Below, piece after piece: positions 11,852 through 24,003 of a stretch of 61,652 bases of DNA. A program made the position numbers and the translations under genes. Positions within the stretch are counted from its first letter, which is position 1, and every line of letters starts with the position of its first letter. Under the pieces are notes generated by a model, which searched no databases, had not been told where the DNA came from, and worked only from the letters and a program-made list of their open reading frames with translations. The DNA is from Symbiodinium natans (Eukaryota; Sar; Dinophyceae; Suessiales; Symbiodiniaceae), in contig CAJNDS010000044.1 of NCBI GenBank assembly GCA_905221605.1, positions 185,001 through 246,652 of the forward strand, in the 5' to 3' direction.

Positions 11852-12030
11852 TGTACTCTAGTTGTGCAGCCGAGGTCACATCTCATAGCTTCTTCTACTG
11901 AGTTTCTTCTAACCCCCCTGAATAAGACGGCGTGCGGTTGTTTGCTTTCTCACATGTTGCCTACCGTAACGCCTTGATTGAGCTCAATCGCAGAAAAAAG
12001 TGCTACGTAGTAAGACGGGCTCAGTCCCCA
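11852..12030 (+). repeat. 5' LTR of the decayed element
   Basis: It shares with 15426-15612 the blocks TGCGGTTGTTTGCT, CTCACATGTTGCCTACCGTA and AGTGCTACGTAGTAAGA. Several indels separate the two copies. Confidence 0.75.
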
Positions 12031-12223
12031 AACTTGTAGCGGAGCACCACCTCCTTCACAAGAACGACCGTCGGCTGCAAAGCACCAGGGACTAAGCGGT
12101 CTGTCTCACCCAAGTATCTAGCTAAGCTGGTATACTGCCCGTAGCTAGGTAGGGGCAAGCCCGTATCATACTTTTGCTTTTTCAACCTGAGCCAGTCTGT
12201 CGCAGGACTCCGGTATAATCCGG

Positions 12224-13354
12224 ATGAGACGTATGGTATGCCACTTGAGACCAAGTCCGGCTCATACATCTATTCCGGCAGAGCATCCGGCTTTCACGAT
12301 TGGAAATTCAGGACGCAAGCTGGGTCTTGCAACACTTCGAGAAGATGAGACGCAAGAGGATCTGGCCGTCTGCCGAATCCTTGAAGGAATGCGAGCTGAT
12401 GCTTTCCAGATTGCTCGAGATCTCGGCGCCGAGCACCTGAGCAAGTGTGATGGCATAGACCAGCTGATTGAGGCCATCCAGAGGGAAGACTTGGCTGCAA
12501 AGCGAGGAAGCCTCAGAGCTCTTTCGAGTTGGACAACAACGGGATGGTCCCCTCTCAAGGAAAAGTGACGAATGCATGACCTCCTACATCAACCGTAGGA
12601 AGAGATGGTGGGTCACATTGTGTGATTGACTATCTCAAAACCGGACTAGCAAAAGTTGGAGTAGGTGATGGTGAAAACCGCTGCTAAGGAAGAGACTGTT
12701 GACGAGTTCTCGTACAACACCATAGCGTGGTTCACCTCAGCGAACGACTACGCGAGGAACCGTCGAAAACGACGAGAAGCTACTACGATGGCAAGCCAGA
12801 TGGCAAGGGCAGAAGGTATTCAGGATATAATCCCTCGCAATACCGAATGTAGTATAACAGTTTTTCCACTTCGCCTTCGAAGTTTGGGTATGTTTCGTCC
12901 GAACAGGGCCATGATGATTGGTGGAATGATTCCTATGGAGCCTGAACAGGACACAAAGCCTGAGCTGATCGCGTTGACTGCTTATTTCTCAGCGCAGGAA
13001 GAAACAGGCCTTGAAGACCTAGGTGGCGACTATTTCAGTTAGCCAATGCAGCCCGAACAGCCCTTGTCATCAAAAGGCAAGGGCAAGGGCAAACCCTTTG
13101 GAAACAACCAAGGCTTTGGCAAGGGCAAGCTCGCGCAGTCAAACCTATCCATAGCAGATATGAAGGCCAAGCTACAGGAATGTGGTGCAAGTGGTCATTT
13201 GGCCGGTGACAAGGAGTGTAGGAGTCCGGCTAAACCCTTTGCGGTTGCAGTAGGGATAGGCACATGCTGCGCTGCCAAAACACTTTGCTTGTTCGACGCA
13301 GGCCGCGGTCAAGAGTCCCAGGGCCACAGTGCTCACGGGCCACAGCGTCTGTGA
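12224..13354 (+). pseudogene. Gag remnant of the decayed retroelement
   Basis: Gag-like segments occur in at least two frames. 12300-12515 contains LREDETQEDLAVCRILEGMR and a helical stretch ending before a frame change. 12516-12611 continues in another frame with ELFRVGQQRDGPLSRKSDEC and TSYINRRKRWW, a pattern I associate with dinoflagellate copia Gag. 12665-13042 is an open segment with NRRKRREATTMASQMARAEG. 13046-13354 is Gly/Lys-rich and holds CGASGHLAGDKEC, a zinc knuckle lacking its first cysteine. Frame shifts and the missing cysteine indicate decay. A possible protease remnant (VVNSGAD, Asp to Asn) near 13720 is too weak to call. Confidence 0.55.
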
Positions 13355-15425
13355 ACACGGAGTGCTCGCCGGCCCTACCAGGCGACTTCCCTGAGTTGGC
13401 GAGGCTACCGCTCCGGCGAAGGCCAGAAGGCAGCCCAAGGCCATCCTGCTGGCGCAGACCGGTGCGCAGGCTCAGGCGTCATCAAGCACAGAGGTTGCAG
13501 TTCCAGATCCCCGACGCTATGAGATTCTTCCACAGCCAACGCTGGTTCCTGTACACCCTGGCAGAGTTGGAGCACGATTCGTATCGCAATGAGCCCGCTA
13601 TCAGAAAGATTCTCAAGCAGCCCAAAGGGCTTCAACGACATCGCTGTGAAGACCGAAGAAATTGTCACGCTCACAATGAACATGGAGTCAGTGCAGGCGA
13701 GCCAGAGGGAAGGCGAAGGCGTCGTAAATTCTGGAGCAGATGTCAAAGGCGCACGCATTCTTGGCTGCCAGCAGAGCCATATTGGATTGGACCACACAAA
13801 TGGCCGCGGTCTTTCTGCTATCGCACCTATTGCTGGCCAAGCGCCCCCGCGTTCCACTGAGAATGTCGCTGCAATATGCTCGGCAGATACGTGGAGCACT
13901 ATGGGGATGGGGAAGTTTACCTGCAAAGGGCGCTGTGAAGATAGTTCCCGCAACAGCCCGTATGCCCATTCGAAGCTGGGCTGGGTTGCGCCTGATTATC
14001 TTCGACAAGTTCAGGATACGCAGCGCCAGCAATCTGCTCATGGCACCTGCAGAATCATATTGGGTCAGATGGGCAACTTGCCATCGCAGACTCCTCAAGC
14101 CCAGGGTCAGACGGAGGCACCGACCCAGTCACCTTCAGCTAAGGCCACAGTGCCTGGAACTCCGCAGAAGCCCGTTGCGCCTGCGCCTACAGGCCAATTT
14201 CAGGAGGTCGCCTGCAATGTGTCGTTTGGCGGGCCATCGGCGTCTCTTCTTCCAAAAATAACAAATGAGCAGAGCAGAACTCCTTGCAATGACCCACGAT
14301 CAGCTGGCGAAAGAGTGCCATAGTGCACGGACACTACTTTGACGAGCGGAGTTTGACCTGGCAAGGACGAGAGAGGAGTTGGTCGCTGAGCACGAGAAGC
14401 GAGTTAGGGCAGAAACCCGTCTCGAACTTCTGAAAGGAAGTCAGCAGCCATCATCATCAGCTCAGCAAGAGCATCCACAGGGACAAGGAACGCCTAGAAG
14501 GGGAGAGTCGCCGTTTCCGACACGAGTACACTCGCCTACACATGTTAGATCTCCGTCACGACCACTTCATGCGCAGAATGAGCGCCGGCATAATTACACC
14601 CCGGATTTTTGCAGATGTCGAAAGGGCGACCCCATTACAAAGACTTTCAGCCCCCGTCGACATTGTTGGCATCGATCGCCCGACTGGGCAAACCGCAGAA
14701 GCCGAATCGGCCAGCGCCCAGGGATGCTCCTGTGGATGAGCAGCCCGAGGAGGCTTACAGTATCCTCTTGTCCACGATGACCGTGCAGGGAGGCGGAGTG
14801 TGTGATTTTCGCACATACCCGGAACGGTGATAGAGGCCTTAGGCAGGCTATGTATCCCAAACTTGGGAAGCCCCATGGCCCCCACGTGCCAAGAACGTGG
14901 ATAGGCCCATATACCCCGGAAGCGGAAGATACACAAGAAGAAAGGAACGCGGGTAATCGGACCAAGAACCTGAAGGTGACCTATCACCACGGTCGATACG
15001 ACCCGAAGGCCAAGATTTGTGGCGTAGGCCATGTTTACACTCGCGAATCAGCGACGAAAGAATGGCAGTACATTGGGACGTGTGTCCAATGACATCCTTG
15101 TTCACTGAGCACGGCAAGGCCGACGAAAACCTCCCCGGTCCAGTTTCCTGGTGCCGCAATCTTGAAAGGATTGTCCTATGGCAATTCGGCGAAGGCGCCC
15201 GAGCAAGCCATGGAGGTACCGATGCTCGAGACACCGATCTTCGAAAACGACAATGCTAAGGTTGGTGATGCCGCAGAAAATGTGTGTGTCAGTGCTACTC
15301 ACTGCCCATGACCATGTCATCGCCAGAAGAGTCCATGATATGTGCAACCAGTTACGATGGTACAGTAGCGCCAGCAGATTCGCTTGTTACAGAGGACATA
15401 CAAGCCACGAACGTGAGACAATCCC
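13355..15425. other. Interior of the decayed element, function unresolved
   Basis: Overlapping open frames of 100-240 codons run through here on the plus strand, with a Gln/Pro-rich section (14095-14200) and an Arg/Glu-rich one (14379-14480). I find no YVDD, DD35E or RNase H signature, so polymerase and integrase are absent or unrecognisable. Confidence 0.45.
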
Positions 15426-15612
15426 TGTACTCTAGTTGTGCAGCCGGCGTCACATCTCATACATCTAGGATCTACTACTGAGTTTCTTCTAACACCCCTT
15501 AATAATTAAGAGAGCGTGCGGTTGTTTGCTCTCTCACATGTTGCCTACCGTAGGCGCCTTGAGCTCAATAGCAGAAAAGTGCTACGTAGTAAGATTGCAA
15601 GGCTCAGTCCCA
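15426..15612 (+). repeat. 3' LTR of the decayed element
   Basis: This is the partner of 11852-12030. It carries a short insertion (TACATCTAGGATC) and AATTAAGAGAG differences relative to the 5' copy. Confidence 0.75.
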
Positions 15613-17694
15613 AAAAAGGGTCGGCCCCTACGCAAGCAGAATCAATTTGGTCAGAAGTTTTGGTGAAAATGTGTTTGGACCTGTGCCCGAGAAACCTTGA
15701 ATCACGAACGTGCATTCCGAAACCTCAAATCCTACTCACATTGCATGTGGCAGTGTTTTCTTTTTTTCTTGTATTTATCCTCACTAGTCTGTGCTTCTCT
15801 AGGTTTACAAGAATCAGTGTGTGTTGGTCCCCATTTGCATTCTTTGTGTTGGTGTTGAATAACATGCTGGGGATCCCGACCGGGCAGCTCCATCCCTCAG
15901 AGCTGGCAATCTGAGATGTGAAGCCACGGCTTTGGTGATGTCATTTTGTGCCGGCCCTTGCCTCTCGGATTCGAGGCAGAGTGGCGCACCTGCTGTCGCT
16001 TTCGAAAGGAAAAGTCTGCCACTCAGTGGATCAAGCGCAACATTGGAGTCCGAATTTCGGCTTGATATCTTGGCACTGTGTCAGATGTGCTTGGAAAGAC
16101 TTTTGCTCCAGGGAAAGCCGAGCACATCCACACGCCGCAGCTCGCCTCAATGAGCTGCCATCAAATTGGATGTGCATCTTGGGAATTAGGAATAGTCTTC
16201 TAGCGGCATTCTGCCGAGAGGGACGCTGCCCCGATTCTGTAAGGCCCTTAAGGGGTTGCGCTGGAAAGCACCACTTTGACATGTCTGAACAGTTGGAACT
16301 AGATCCTTTGCTGGGAATCCGGCACGAAGCAACTGAGAGGTATTTCAAGTTGGATGTACCTATTTGGACATGAGGAGCAGCCTTCCAGCAGCATTCCGCC
16401 ACCAGGTCAGGCTGCCCCAATTTTCAATTGGGGCGCCGACCGTCAAGGATCACCCACACGGTAGAATTTCAGGCCATTGCAGGGCGCGAACTTGAAAGAT
16501 CGACATAACATTGTTGTACTTGTGCCGTGTCAGTTTCCCTCTGCTGAGCACAGCGAACTACATGTTTAAACAAGTCACTTCCTTCTTCTACAGAAATTTC
16601 AAACAGGGGCCGCGAGATGTTGCAAGACATGTTTGTAGAAGGCCTACGCTTCTTGAGGGGCGCTTGGGCTTGGTCTGCCGGGAACCCCCTGCGCTTGTTC
16701 CTACTGTAATCCTACACTTCATGTTTGCAGAAGCTGTTCCGGAGCAGGACAAACAACCGAGCGGTGAATCCAAATTGAAGTTTGCTGGCTGCTTGCGTAG
16801 GCCCTATAGAGCCATTGCTGGCCTTCCTTGCAGCAAAGCTCGCATCAGCTATTTGGGTTGTCGACGTAGCGCCCCCAAAATTCTCAAACGGGTCATCGAT
16901 CAGGTTTTACTGCGCAGATTGCAGTTCATACCATCAAACTTGCAAGCGTGCATACTGCGACAGCGAGACCAGTGGAGCGGAACTCGTCTGGTACATCCCA
17001 GGAATCTTTAGTCGGCAACAACATGCGAGCTGAGAAAAATGTCATCCGACGCTTGCCGATCTTTTTTGCGCGCTGGCTTCTCGATCAGTGCATGTGTTGT
17101 TGCATGTTGCCACTCTGACTGCTGTTCAGCCATTGGAGCGTCCAGGGCCGGGATTCATTGCTGTTGTCAGTGCGATGACGCGCAGTTGCCAGTGCGCCAG
17201 TTCTCTGGCCGGTGAAGCAGTTGCCAGGGGCTCAGTTGCTGACGAGAAGCTCACAAGGCTATAGTAACTCCGAAGCACGGAGGAGCCCGTGGAGTACCGC
17301 GTGCTGCAAGGGGCGCTCTTCAAGAAGCCGAGCAAAGACCCAAGCAGCGCGAAGGCCTGGCGTTGACAGATGTACTTACAGCAGGTTGTGGAACCCACAC
17401 AGCTGTGCAACAAAGAGGTGACGAAGCTGAGTCGCAAAGTTGGTTCGAAGGCTCTGGCGAAGGGATGCCGGCCACAGTCACAAGCACTTCTGACGTTCTC
17501 CGATGGTCGATGTACCTTGGAGGTCCGGAGCACGGGAAGAACCTGGCGGGGTCCTGCCGGTGGGCTGTGGATTGAGCGGCGCTCCCAGGAGCTGCCTGCC
17601 ACCTCCACCGCCGTGGGATCTCAGCTTCATTTTCGTGCTCCAAGGCTGGATGCAAAAAAACCGGGCTGGCTACTGGCATTCCCTGCATGCGTTG

Positions 17695-17753
<59 letters not shown>

Positions 17754-17834
17754 TGAGAGAAAGAGAGAGAGCGAAAACTCAGTTTCTTCACTCTGGGCAT
17801 TTCAGGTTGAAGGCCCTGGCTTCAATCAGACAGG
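15613..17834. other. No clear gene; imperfect tandem repeat, hairpin and GA tract
   Basis: Two diverged copies of a segment with TTGGATGT and AGC(A/G)GCATTC(T/C)GCC occur near 16165-16240 and 16350-16425. A GCCCCAATT/AATTGGGGC hairpin with a 3-nt loop lies at 16414-16434, and a (GA)n tract at 17698-17770. Open frames on both strands are unremarkable. Confidence 0.45.
16414..16434. other. 9-bp perfect hairpin
   Basis: GCCCCAATT, loop TTC, AATTGGGGC. It lies at the end of the second diverged repeat copy. No U-tract follows, so a terminator role is not suggested. Confidence 0.8.
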
Positions 17835-18085
17835 CGCAGCCTGCACTCATGCTCAACAGACTGATAGACTTCCTGCAATCTGCGGCGATCTTCCAGGACC
17901 TCTGTTGGAGAAGCTGCGCCCAGCAGAGGAGGCTCCTTGAAAGTGCATCCGAGCCAAGCTTCATCTACGGCGTCGCTTCCCACAAAGCAAAGGAGCCTGT
18001 AAATCTCCACACTCTCACGCCACTCGATGAAAGCGTGGGCCTCGACATGCCGCGACGCACGCGGGAGTTTGGCGAGACATGGGGG
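17835..18085 (+). CDS. Candidate exon, unknown protein
   Basis: The plus frame contains LNRLIDFLQSAAIFQDLCW and then SEPSFIYGVASHKAKEP and DMPRRTREFGETW before TAG, with a plausible helical start and good residue variety. The opposite strand is also open over the same span, so the strand is not secure. No family is recognised. Confidence 0.25.
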
Positions 18086-19619
18086 TAGCCGCAGCATGCC
18101 ACAGCCATCGTTGCGCCCCGAAACGTTCGTTCCGGCGAGGGCTGTTCGACTTCGAGGCGCTGGACAAAGCCGAGCCCTCGCCCGAGCTGATTGCACAGCC
18201 TGCACTGGAATAGAAATGCGAGTGAAGTCTGCTTCTTGTTGCTCAGCTTGGGGTTACAGGAGGATCCCCCCCCGAACCCTAGCGCGTCCGATCCTGCCAG
18301 GCTGAGTCTGAGTTTGCTGCAGAGCGGGCTTCGCCACGACGACATGTTCGTGTCGGCAAAGGACCGCTGGACAGTCAGAAGATCTATCAAAGCGAGTGGG
18401 TTTACTGTTGACGTGCTTCAGGTGCATGCGGAAGGTCCTTTTGGAGGACACGAGACGATCCTCTGCTCCTCTGATGCAAGGTTGAGTGCTTGTTCATGTC
18501 GTAGTGGTCGCCTCATGCCCTGAAGCTTCTCAAGCCTGCACGCCATCATTCCTTCCCTGCTTTCCTTGAATTTGAGTTTCTGCTGGAGAACCAACAAAGC
18601 TCTGCGCGTTCAGCTGTTGAAAGCGTAGCCTGGCTGCTTTTGCTGATAGCTTAGGCGATGCTCGTCGTGCAGGGAATCTCAAGGTGGTGGAAGTTGACGT
18701 CTGTACGTGGGGCCGCAAGTTGCCTGCCATCATCCTAGCCACGTGGCGCACGCTGATTGCCGGCCGAGGGTGCTCTCCGGGCAGTGCAAGTCCTGCGTGG
18801 CCTTGTCGGATGCGCAGATGCTGGGCGGCCCAGTTCGTGAGACTCTCTTGCTTTAAGACGGGTTGCCTACGAATGGCAATACGTACCGCAAGGACCGTGA
18901 CTGCCGACCACCCTGTGCGGGCGGTCGGGGGGATTCGGTCGGATGAGACAGAAGGCATCCCGGACTTCACAACCAAAGTCGTGGAGGATGTAGACAGGGC
19001 CAGTCTTCTTTGCTGAAAGCTCTGCGACACGGGATGAGGTGCTTTGGGCTTTGGACGCGGTAGAGTCGTGCCTGCCGGTGAGCTGAAGTTAGGCCCCCAA
19101 ATCCACCTTGGAACATGAGAGTTTTTGGTTTTGTGGATCAGGATGTGCAGTAGGGTTCTACAACACGTCTGAATAGCCCACAGGGCCTACTGCACTCGAC
19201 GGTTTGAGGCGTCGCAACATGCTCAAAATCCTACGCTTGGGAGCGGTGCGAGTGCCAGCGAGGCTCGATAAGGGTGGGCCGTGACTTAAGCAGTTGACTC
19301 CTATCCTTGCGAAGGATGCAGATAGGAACTGGCGATCAGCCACGGGTTCGGGTGACCGTTCGCCAGAGTTGGTCCTCCAGCCAAATGATTTCTGAGAGAC
19401 GTAGCTTCTGTTGGGATGTGGGCAGAGGCGCTACTCGCTGTTCTGCTCCCTGGGCACAGGCCACGCTCACGCACTCAAAAGACTCGAAAGGCGGGGTCTT
19501 GGAAGCCCGACAGGCCCCGAGATGGCTCTGGCTGTGGAGTGCTTTGGCAGCCTAGATGGGCGACGCGAAGAGGTACGCCGAGCGTGAGGGATCATCATTG
19601 ATCATCTTTGTGGGCGTGT
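18086..19619. other. No gene firmly recognised
   Basis: A possible exon at about 18340-18480 on the plus strand reads FVSAKDRWTVRRSIKASGF, but no splice context could be fixed. The remainder has only overlapping open frames. Confidence 0.35.
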
Positions 19620-19725
19620 CAGCTGCCGTGAGGTGCAGAATGCTTTCAACGGCGGAACCGTGCAGCCTCAGGACTGGTTTGGGAGCTTCATCTTTGGGCT
19701 GTGGGTGCTCTACGCCATGGGTGAC
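19620..19725 (+). CDS. Candidate exon with a hydrophobic segment
   Basis: The frame reads VQNAFNGGTVQPQDWFGSFI, then FGLWVLYAMGDW. The second half is hydrophobic enough for part of a membrane helix. GTGTCAG lies just upstream as a possible acceptor, and several GT donors follow. The family is unknown and nothing downstream is assigned. Confidence 0.3.
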
Positions 19726-20294
19726 TGGGGGAGGATGTCTCGGTGGTGCAGAAGCCGCACTCCGATCCAGGATGCACGGCGCACCATCATTGAATTTTGT
19801 CATTTCGCATTTCGTCGTAGAAATTACTTTTATTCGCAAAGCACACTCAACAGCCGTGGCAGGAGCCCCTCACACGGATGCAGAGAAGCTGCTTGCTAGA
19901 ATGTCAAGGAATCAAGGATGTTCTCATGCTGGATATTCCATCCGTTTGCATCCTTGATCCCAACAACTGAGGCCAGAAGTGGTGGGTACAGCTGCGGAAG
20001 ATGTGGAAACGCAAGCTGGCGACGACTACGGGCAGTTTGCTGCCAAGCTTGCGCGCTAAACGCTCGCCTTTGACAGTGACGGATGTCCGAGGACTGGCGA
20101 CGCGCGGGGGTCAAGCTCCAGCGAAGATAGTCCTGACCGGCAGCGTGCCAAGGCAGCTGCTGGTGATCGCGTTCGTCCATCGTCTTTAGTTACAGTTCAG
20201 ACCGTTTGGGCTTCTGTCTTGCTGCTTGTCTTGCTGCTGCTTTTGGACACAATTTCTTTACTCATGCAGGACACAACTGAAGATGACTGGGAGA
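19726..20294. other. No gene recognised
   Basis: Only overlapping short open frames on both strands. No repeat or motif stands out. Confidence 0.4.
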
Positions 20295-20515
20295 GTGCGG
20301 ACCTCAAGCTTTCCAGTGCAAGGCGTTGGCTTATATGCCGTGTCTAGACTGGCTTTTGCCGTGTCTAGACTGGTGGAGTGATGAGTCGCAGTGGGGTCTG
20401 GACCTCAGCTGAAGCCGTTGCAAAGTTTAGGCTTATGCAACTTATGCTTTTGCTGTGTCGAGACTGGTGGGATGCCCAGTGGCCGTGGGGTGTGGACCTC
20501 AGCTGAACCTTTCCA
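20295..20515 (+). repeat. ~100-bp imperfect tandem repeat
   Basis: TTTTGC(C/T)GTGTC(T/G)AGACTGGTGG followed by GACCTCAGCTGAA occurs at about 20348-20406 and 20447-20508. A weaker third copy with GCGGACCTCAAG lies upstream near 20297. Confidence 0.7.
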
Positions 20516-21063
20516 ACTCAAGGCTTTGGCTTTAAACCTTTTGCTGCGCGTAGGCGAGGACACTCAGGAGCTGCAAGCCCAGAATGCGTCGGTGGACATG
20601 GCTATCAGTAGAAGTGAGTAGTACTTGCTTCCTCCTTGGAACGTGGAGTCTCCGAGGTGCTGGCAGGGCTATCCGCGTGGCTTCTCTGCAAAGCTCGGGG
20701 CCCGGCGTTCCCTGGTTACCTGCTTGGAGTTGAGGGCATGACTGCATTCTTGGGTACTTTTCTAAGTGGGTTCGAGAGCTTGGGGTGCGTAAGCACATAC
20801 TTTGGCACCCTCTAGCTGTGGTGTTGATTTGGTGCATACTGTCGACTGCAACGGTAGGGGGTGCACGCGGCAGTCGGGGACGCTGTTCGAGCGGTTGCAA
20901 GTACAAGAGAGAGCTATCAGAAGCTATCACAAAACATCCATACACTAGATATCAAAAAAGCAACTATCAAAAATTAGTTAAGTAGCTATCGAAAAATAAA
21001 CTTCGCGAGTCGCACAAAACAAAAGCGACCCTTGGGTCTTCGGCACCAAAAAGGAGCGAAATA

Positions 21064-21290
21064 CGGAAATACGCATCTGTTCGAAACCGATGATGCGAGC
21101 GTTGTGTTTTCAAATGGGGCGGACCTGACCCCCCAACCCCCCGCTTTTAAAGTCGTGCAAGCTTGCTTCAAAGCATACGCATCTTTTCGAAACCCATGAT
21201 GCGAGCATTGTGTTTGCAAATGGGGCGGGCTGCCCCCCCCCCCCCCCAAACCCCCCGCTTTTAAAGTCGCATTTTGCTGCACTATGACCC
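21064..21290 (+). repeat. ~110-bp tandem duplication with C runs
   Basis: Two copies run from ACGCATC(T/T)(G/T)TTCGAAACC through GATGCGAGC and AAATGGGGCGG to CCCCCGCTTTTAAAGTCG. The second has a longer C run (about 21235-21247). Confidence 0.85.
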
Positions 21291-22499
21291 TTTTCAAAGC
21301 CCATCTTGCAGCTTTCAGCTAAGCTGCAGCGTAGGAGGAGCCGGGAGAATCGTGAGGCGGCAGAAATGCTGTATCTGCAGCGTATGAGGAGTCAGAAATA
21401 CTGTACTTTGCTGCATTTAAAGCAAATTAGCATATTTGACGTTTGTTTGATATCTAGTTCACCCAAATATTAAAAGTCAAGGCGTGCCCTAAGTTGGAAC
21501 AAACGAATGGCGACCACACACCCAGAAAATGTCTACAGGGCCTTCAGTAAAGACTGATGCAGGCTCTTGCTGGAGATGGAGCTCAGACGTGTCAATCGTA
21601 GCGGAATTGCGTGGTGCAAGATGTTCCAAGGCTGGAAGAGGACCGTCGTAGGCATGGCGCCCAGAGTCTTCGAGTGGTACGGAAAGCCCAGGGCGGATTG
21701 CGGGCCACGGTATCAGTCTGTCGGAGCATGTAGGAAATCTCAATCTCCACTCTCCACCATGCACTTATCCAAACAGCACTCATGGCGTCAATTTTCCGAG
21801 CTTCCCCCCAAGAAAAGTAGCTGCTTTCGTGAAAGCAACAATAGATCAGCTAACGCGAAGTGCCTCCAAGGTTGGCTGGTCTCAGAGAGCTCGGTGCCAA
21901 GGGTGTGAGCAGGGGGGGGGGGAGGGGGCAGGACACTTTGGAACACAGGTAAGCGTCAATTTGGAACGCAAATATCAGAGAAACGTAATTTTGGAACACA
22001 AGATTTCTTCCCCGGAGCATATTGCGGAACAGTAGCGTCATCTGTACACTAATTATGCATCCATGTCCGAGCCATCCTAACGACAAAGTTTGAGAGCATC
22101 CAATGACATGAGCATCCATGCCCAAGCCAAAATAGCCTTCATGTGCGACAGCGCCCGATGGCCAGAGTATGCATGTCCCAGCCACGCTAACGCTCATGAT
22201 TGACAGACTCCGACGACCAGAGCATCCATGCCCAAGCCATCCATGCCCAAGCCACAATAGCCTTCATGTTCGACTGCACCCAAGAATAACGTCCATGTTC
22301 GACAGCATGAGGTTTCCTAAGCATCCCATAACGCATCAGACTTTGTAGAGTCCTTCCTGAAGATGAGGCTTTTAGGGCCCCTTTCTGAAGCCGGACACTT
22401 TGTTTCTAGTCCTTTCCAATTACTACTGTAGGCAATTACTACTGTAGGGCAACATCTAAAGCCTTGGACTTCGCATCATCCTTCCTGAATATTGCACCT

Positions 22500-22720
22500 T
22501 TTCGGGCCCCTTGTGGAAACCCTTGAAATGATAGAAACCATGGACAGCCTGGAAACCTTAGAAACCAGCCATGGAAACCATGGAGAACAAGGAAAGCCAT
22601 AGAATCCGTGGAAAGCAAGGATACCATAGAAGCCATGGAAACCATAGAAACCATGCAAACCATAGAAACCATGGAAACCATGCATAGAAACCGTGTACAC
22701 CATGGAAACCATGGAAACCA
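22500..22720 (+). repeat. 9-bp GAAACCATG-type minisatellite
   Basis: Imperfect units such as GAAACCATG and GAAACCATA, with spacer variants, run for about 220 bp. The Trp/Phe/Met-rich minus-strand frames over it are repeat artefacts. Confidence 0.85.
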
Positions 22721-22858
22721 TTGGAAAGCGGCCACTGATCCGCGTTCCAAATTGATCCTTGGTCCGCGTTCCAAAATGACACCAATTCGTGTTCCAAATT
22801 GACCCCGTTCCCGTGAGCAGGATAGTAGAGAGAGCAGACATGCACATCCGACGCTGTC

Positions 22859-23050
22859 ATGTCAACTTCAACGTCCAAAGCTTATCCTGCCGAGGAGGCG
22901 ACACAAGCTGCCGCCACCACCGCCACCCAGGCGGAGAACCATGTTGTCCACGAAGTGTCTGCGCGAGTCCAGACTGTCGTCACCAGCCCCTGCCCGCGAG
23001 GCAGACACGGACGGCGCGATGCGTTGATCCCTGAGTTGCTTTTACAGGTC
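22859..23050 (+). CDS. Possible N-terminal exon, unknown protein
   Basis: An ATG opens a frame reading MSTSTSKAYPAEEATQAAAT, an Ala/Thr-rich low-structure N terminus, followed by VVHEVSARVQTVVTS. It could be a first exon of the J-domain gene downstream, but the link is only proximity and strand. A second coding-like piece at about 23147-23250 contains VFEERRLAEHYRTPGARYGW after CTGCAG. Confidence 0.25.
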
Positions 23051-23290
23051 TAAGCATTCAACTTCTACATTCTACGCATCAGAGTCTCTTGCAGGGAATC
23101 CCGGCGCAGTACGACACGCTTTGCTCATCGAACTCCCAAATGTTGGATTTCCGACTGCAGATGTGTTTGAGGAGCGTCGCTTGGCGGAGCACTACCGCAC
23201 GCCGGGTGCTCGATACGGTTGGCCGGAATTGGTGACAGATGTGCAGGGTGGAATGACCCATGATGTAGGGATTTGGAGCATCTCAGGGCC

Positions 23291-24003
23291 AGCAGCATGG
23301 ATGTTTGCTTAAGCGTCTAGAGTTTGGGTCATTTGTTCGCGAAGGTGGCAGAGCTCCTTTGGAGGTTGAACCTGCAATTCCACCCCAAGCCCTCAGGCTC
23401 GGGCTCCGGTTTGGAGCTCCGGTTGTGGAGGCGGCAGTTTCGTGATCTCTTGGGGTTAGGGTGGAGTTGCGAAGGGCTGGGCGAGGCCGGTTGGATGTCT
23501 GGATGGAGGCTCACCCTTGTCTAGGCTTTTTTCTGCTGAGCTTTGCGCATCGGGCGTGACAGCACTTCCGCGTATGTCGACAATCGATGCCGACCTGACA
23601 TTGCTGGATACATGCTTGCAAGCGTGAAGCTGCTCCGGTTTTCTGTCTGCTGTGGTCCTTTGCAGCGTCGGTAATCAGCAGAGGCACATGCGCAAGACTG
23701 TCACCTGTGCTTTGCTTGGTCTAGGGATGTCTAGGGCACTGTCATGTGTTGCATTTGCGTGGACGCACTATCTCGCTAAAGGAGCTTCATTCTGGTTTGT
23801 GAAATGCTTAGAAGATCTTGTCATGTTCACGATTGGGATTGTAGGAGCATGGTGTAACTGCTAAGAATGGGCCGGAGACGATGCAGAAAACTAGCACACA
23901 TTCTTGGATGGTATGCCACACAGATCTCCAGTCCAAGATGCTCCAGAGCTTGTTGTTTCCGTAGTAGGAGGGGACGGACCTGGCGAACCTGTAAAGATGG
24001 CAG
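23291..24003. other. No gene firmly recognised upstream of the J-domain exon
   Basis: Short open frames only. The N-terminal helix of the J domain should lie in an exon here, but I could not identify it. Confidence 0.35.

Larger units (their letters stand above)
11852..15612 (+). mobile_element. Decayed copia-like LTR retroelement
   Basis: Two direct repeats of about 180 bp bracket 3.4 kb holding broken Gag-like sequence. Both repeats begin TGTACTCTAGTTGTGCAGCC and end near GGCTCAGTCCCA, so they have TG...CA ends. The interior keeps Gag-like fragments, a damaged CCHC knuckle and no recognisable reverse transcriptase, RNase H or integrase core. I could not find a matching target duplication: ATAGT precedes and AAAAA follows. 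LTR divergence and frame breaks suggest an old insertion, or a Gag-only non-autonomous derivative. Confidence 0.7.
20516..22858. other. No clear gene; several local repeats
   Basis: A possible membrane-segment exon near 20780-20860 (reading VRKHILWHPLAVVLIWCIL) is not secure. Other content is the C-rich duplicated segment at 21064-21290, an imperfect repeat with GCATCCATGCCCAAGCCA (about 22060-22260) and the GAAACCATG array (22500-22720). Confidence 0.4.

Noticed and set aside
13700-13760. Protease domain in the decayed element
   Set aside because: VVNSGAD lacks the catalytic Asp and flanking motif conservation. It is too weak to annotate.
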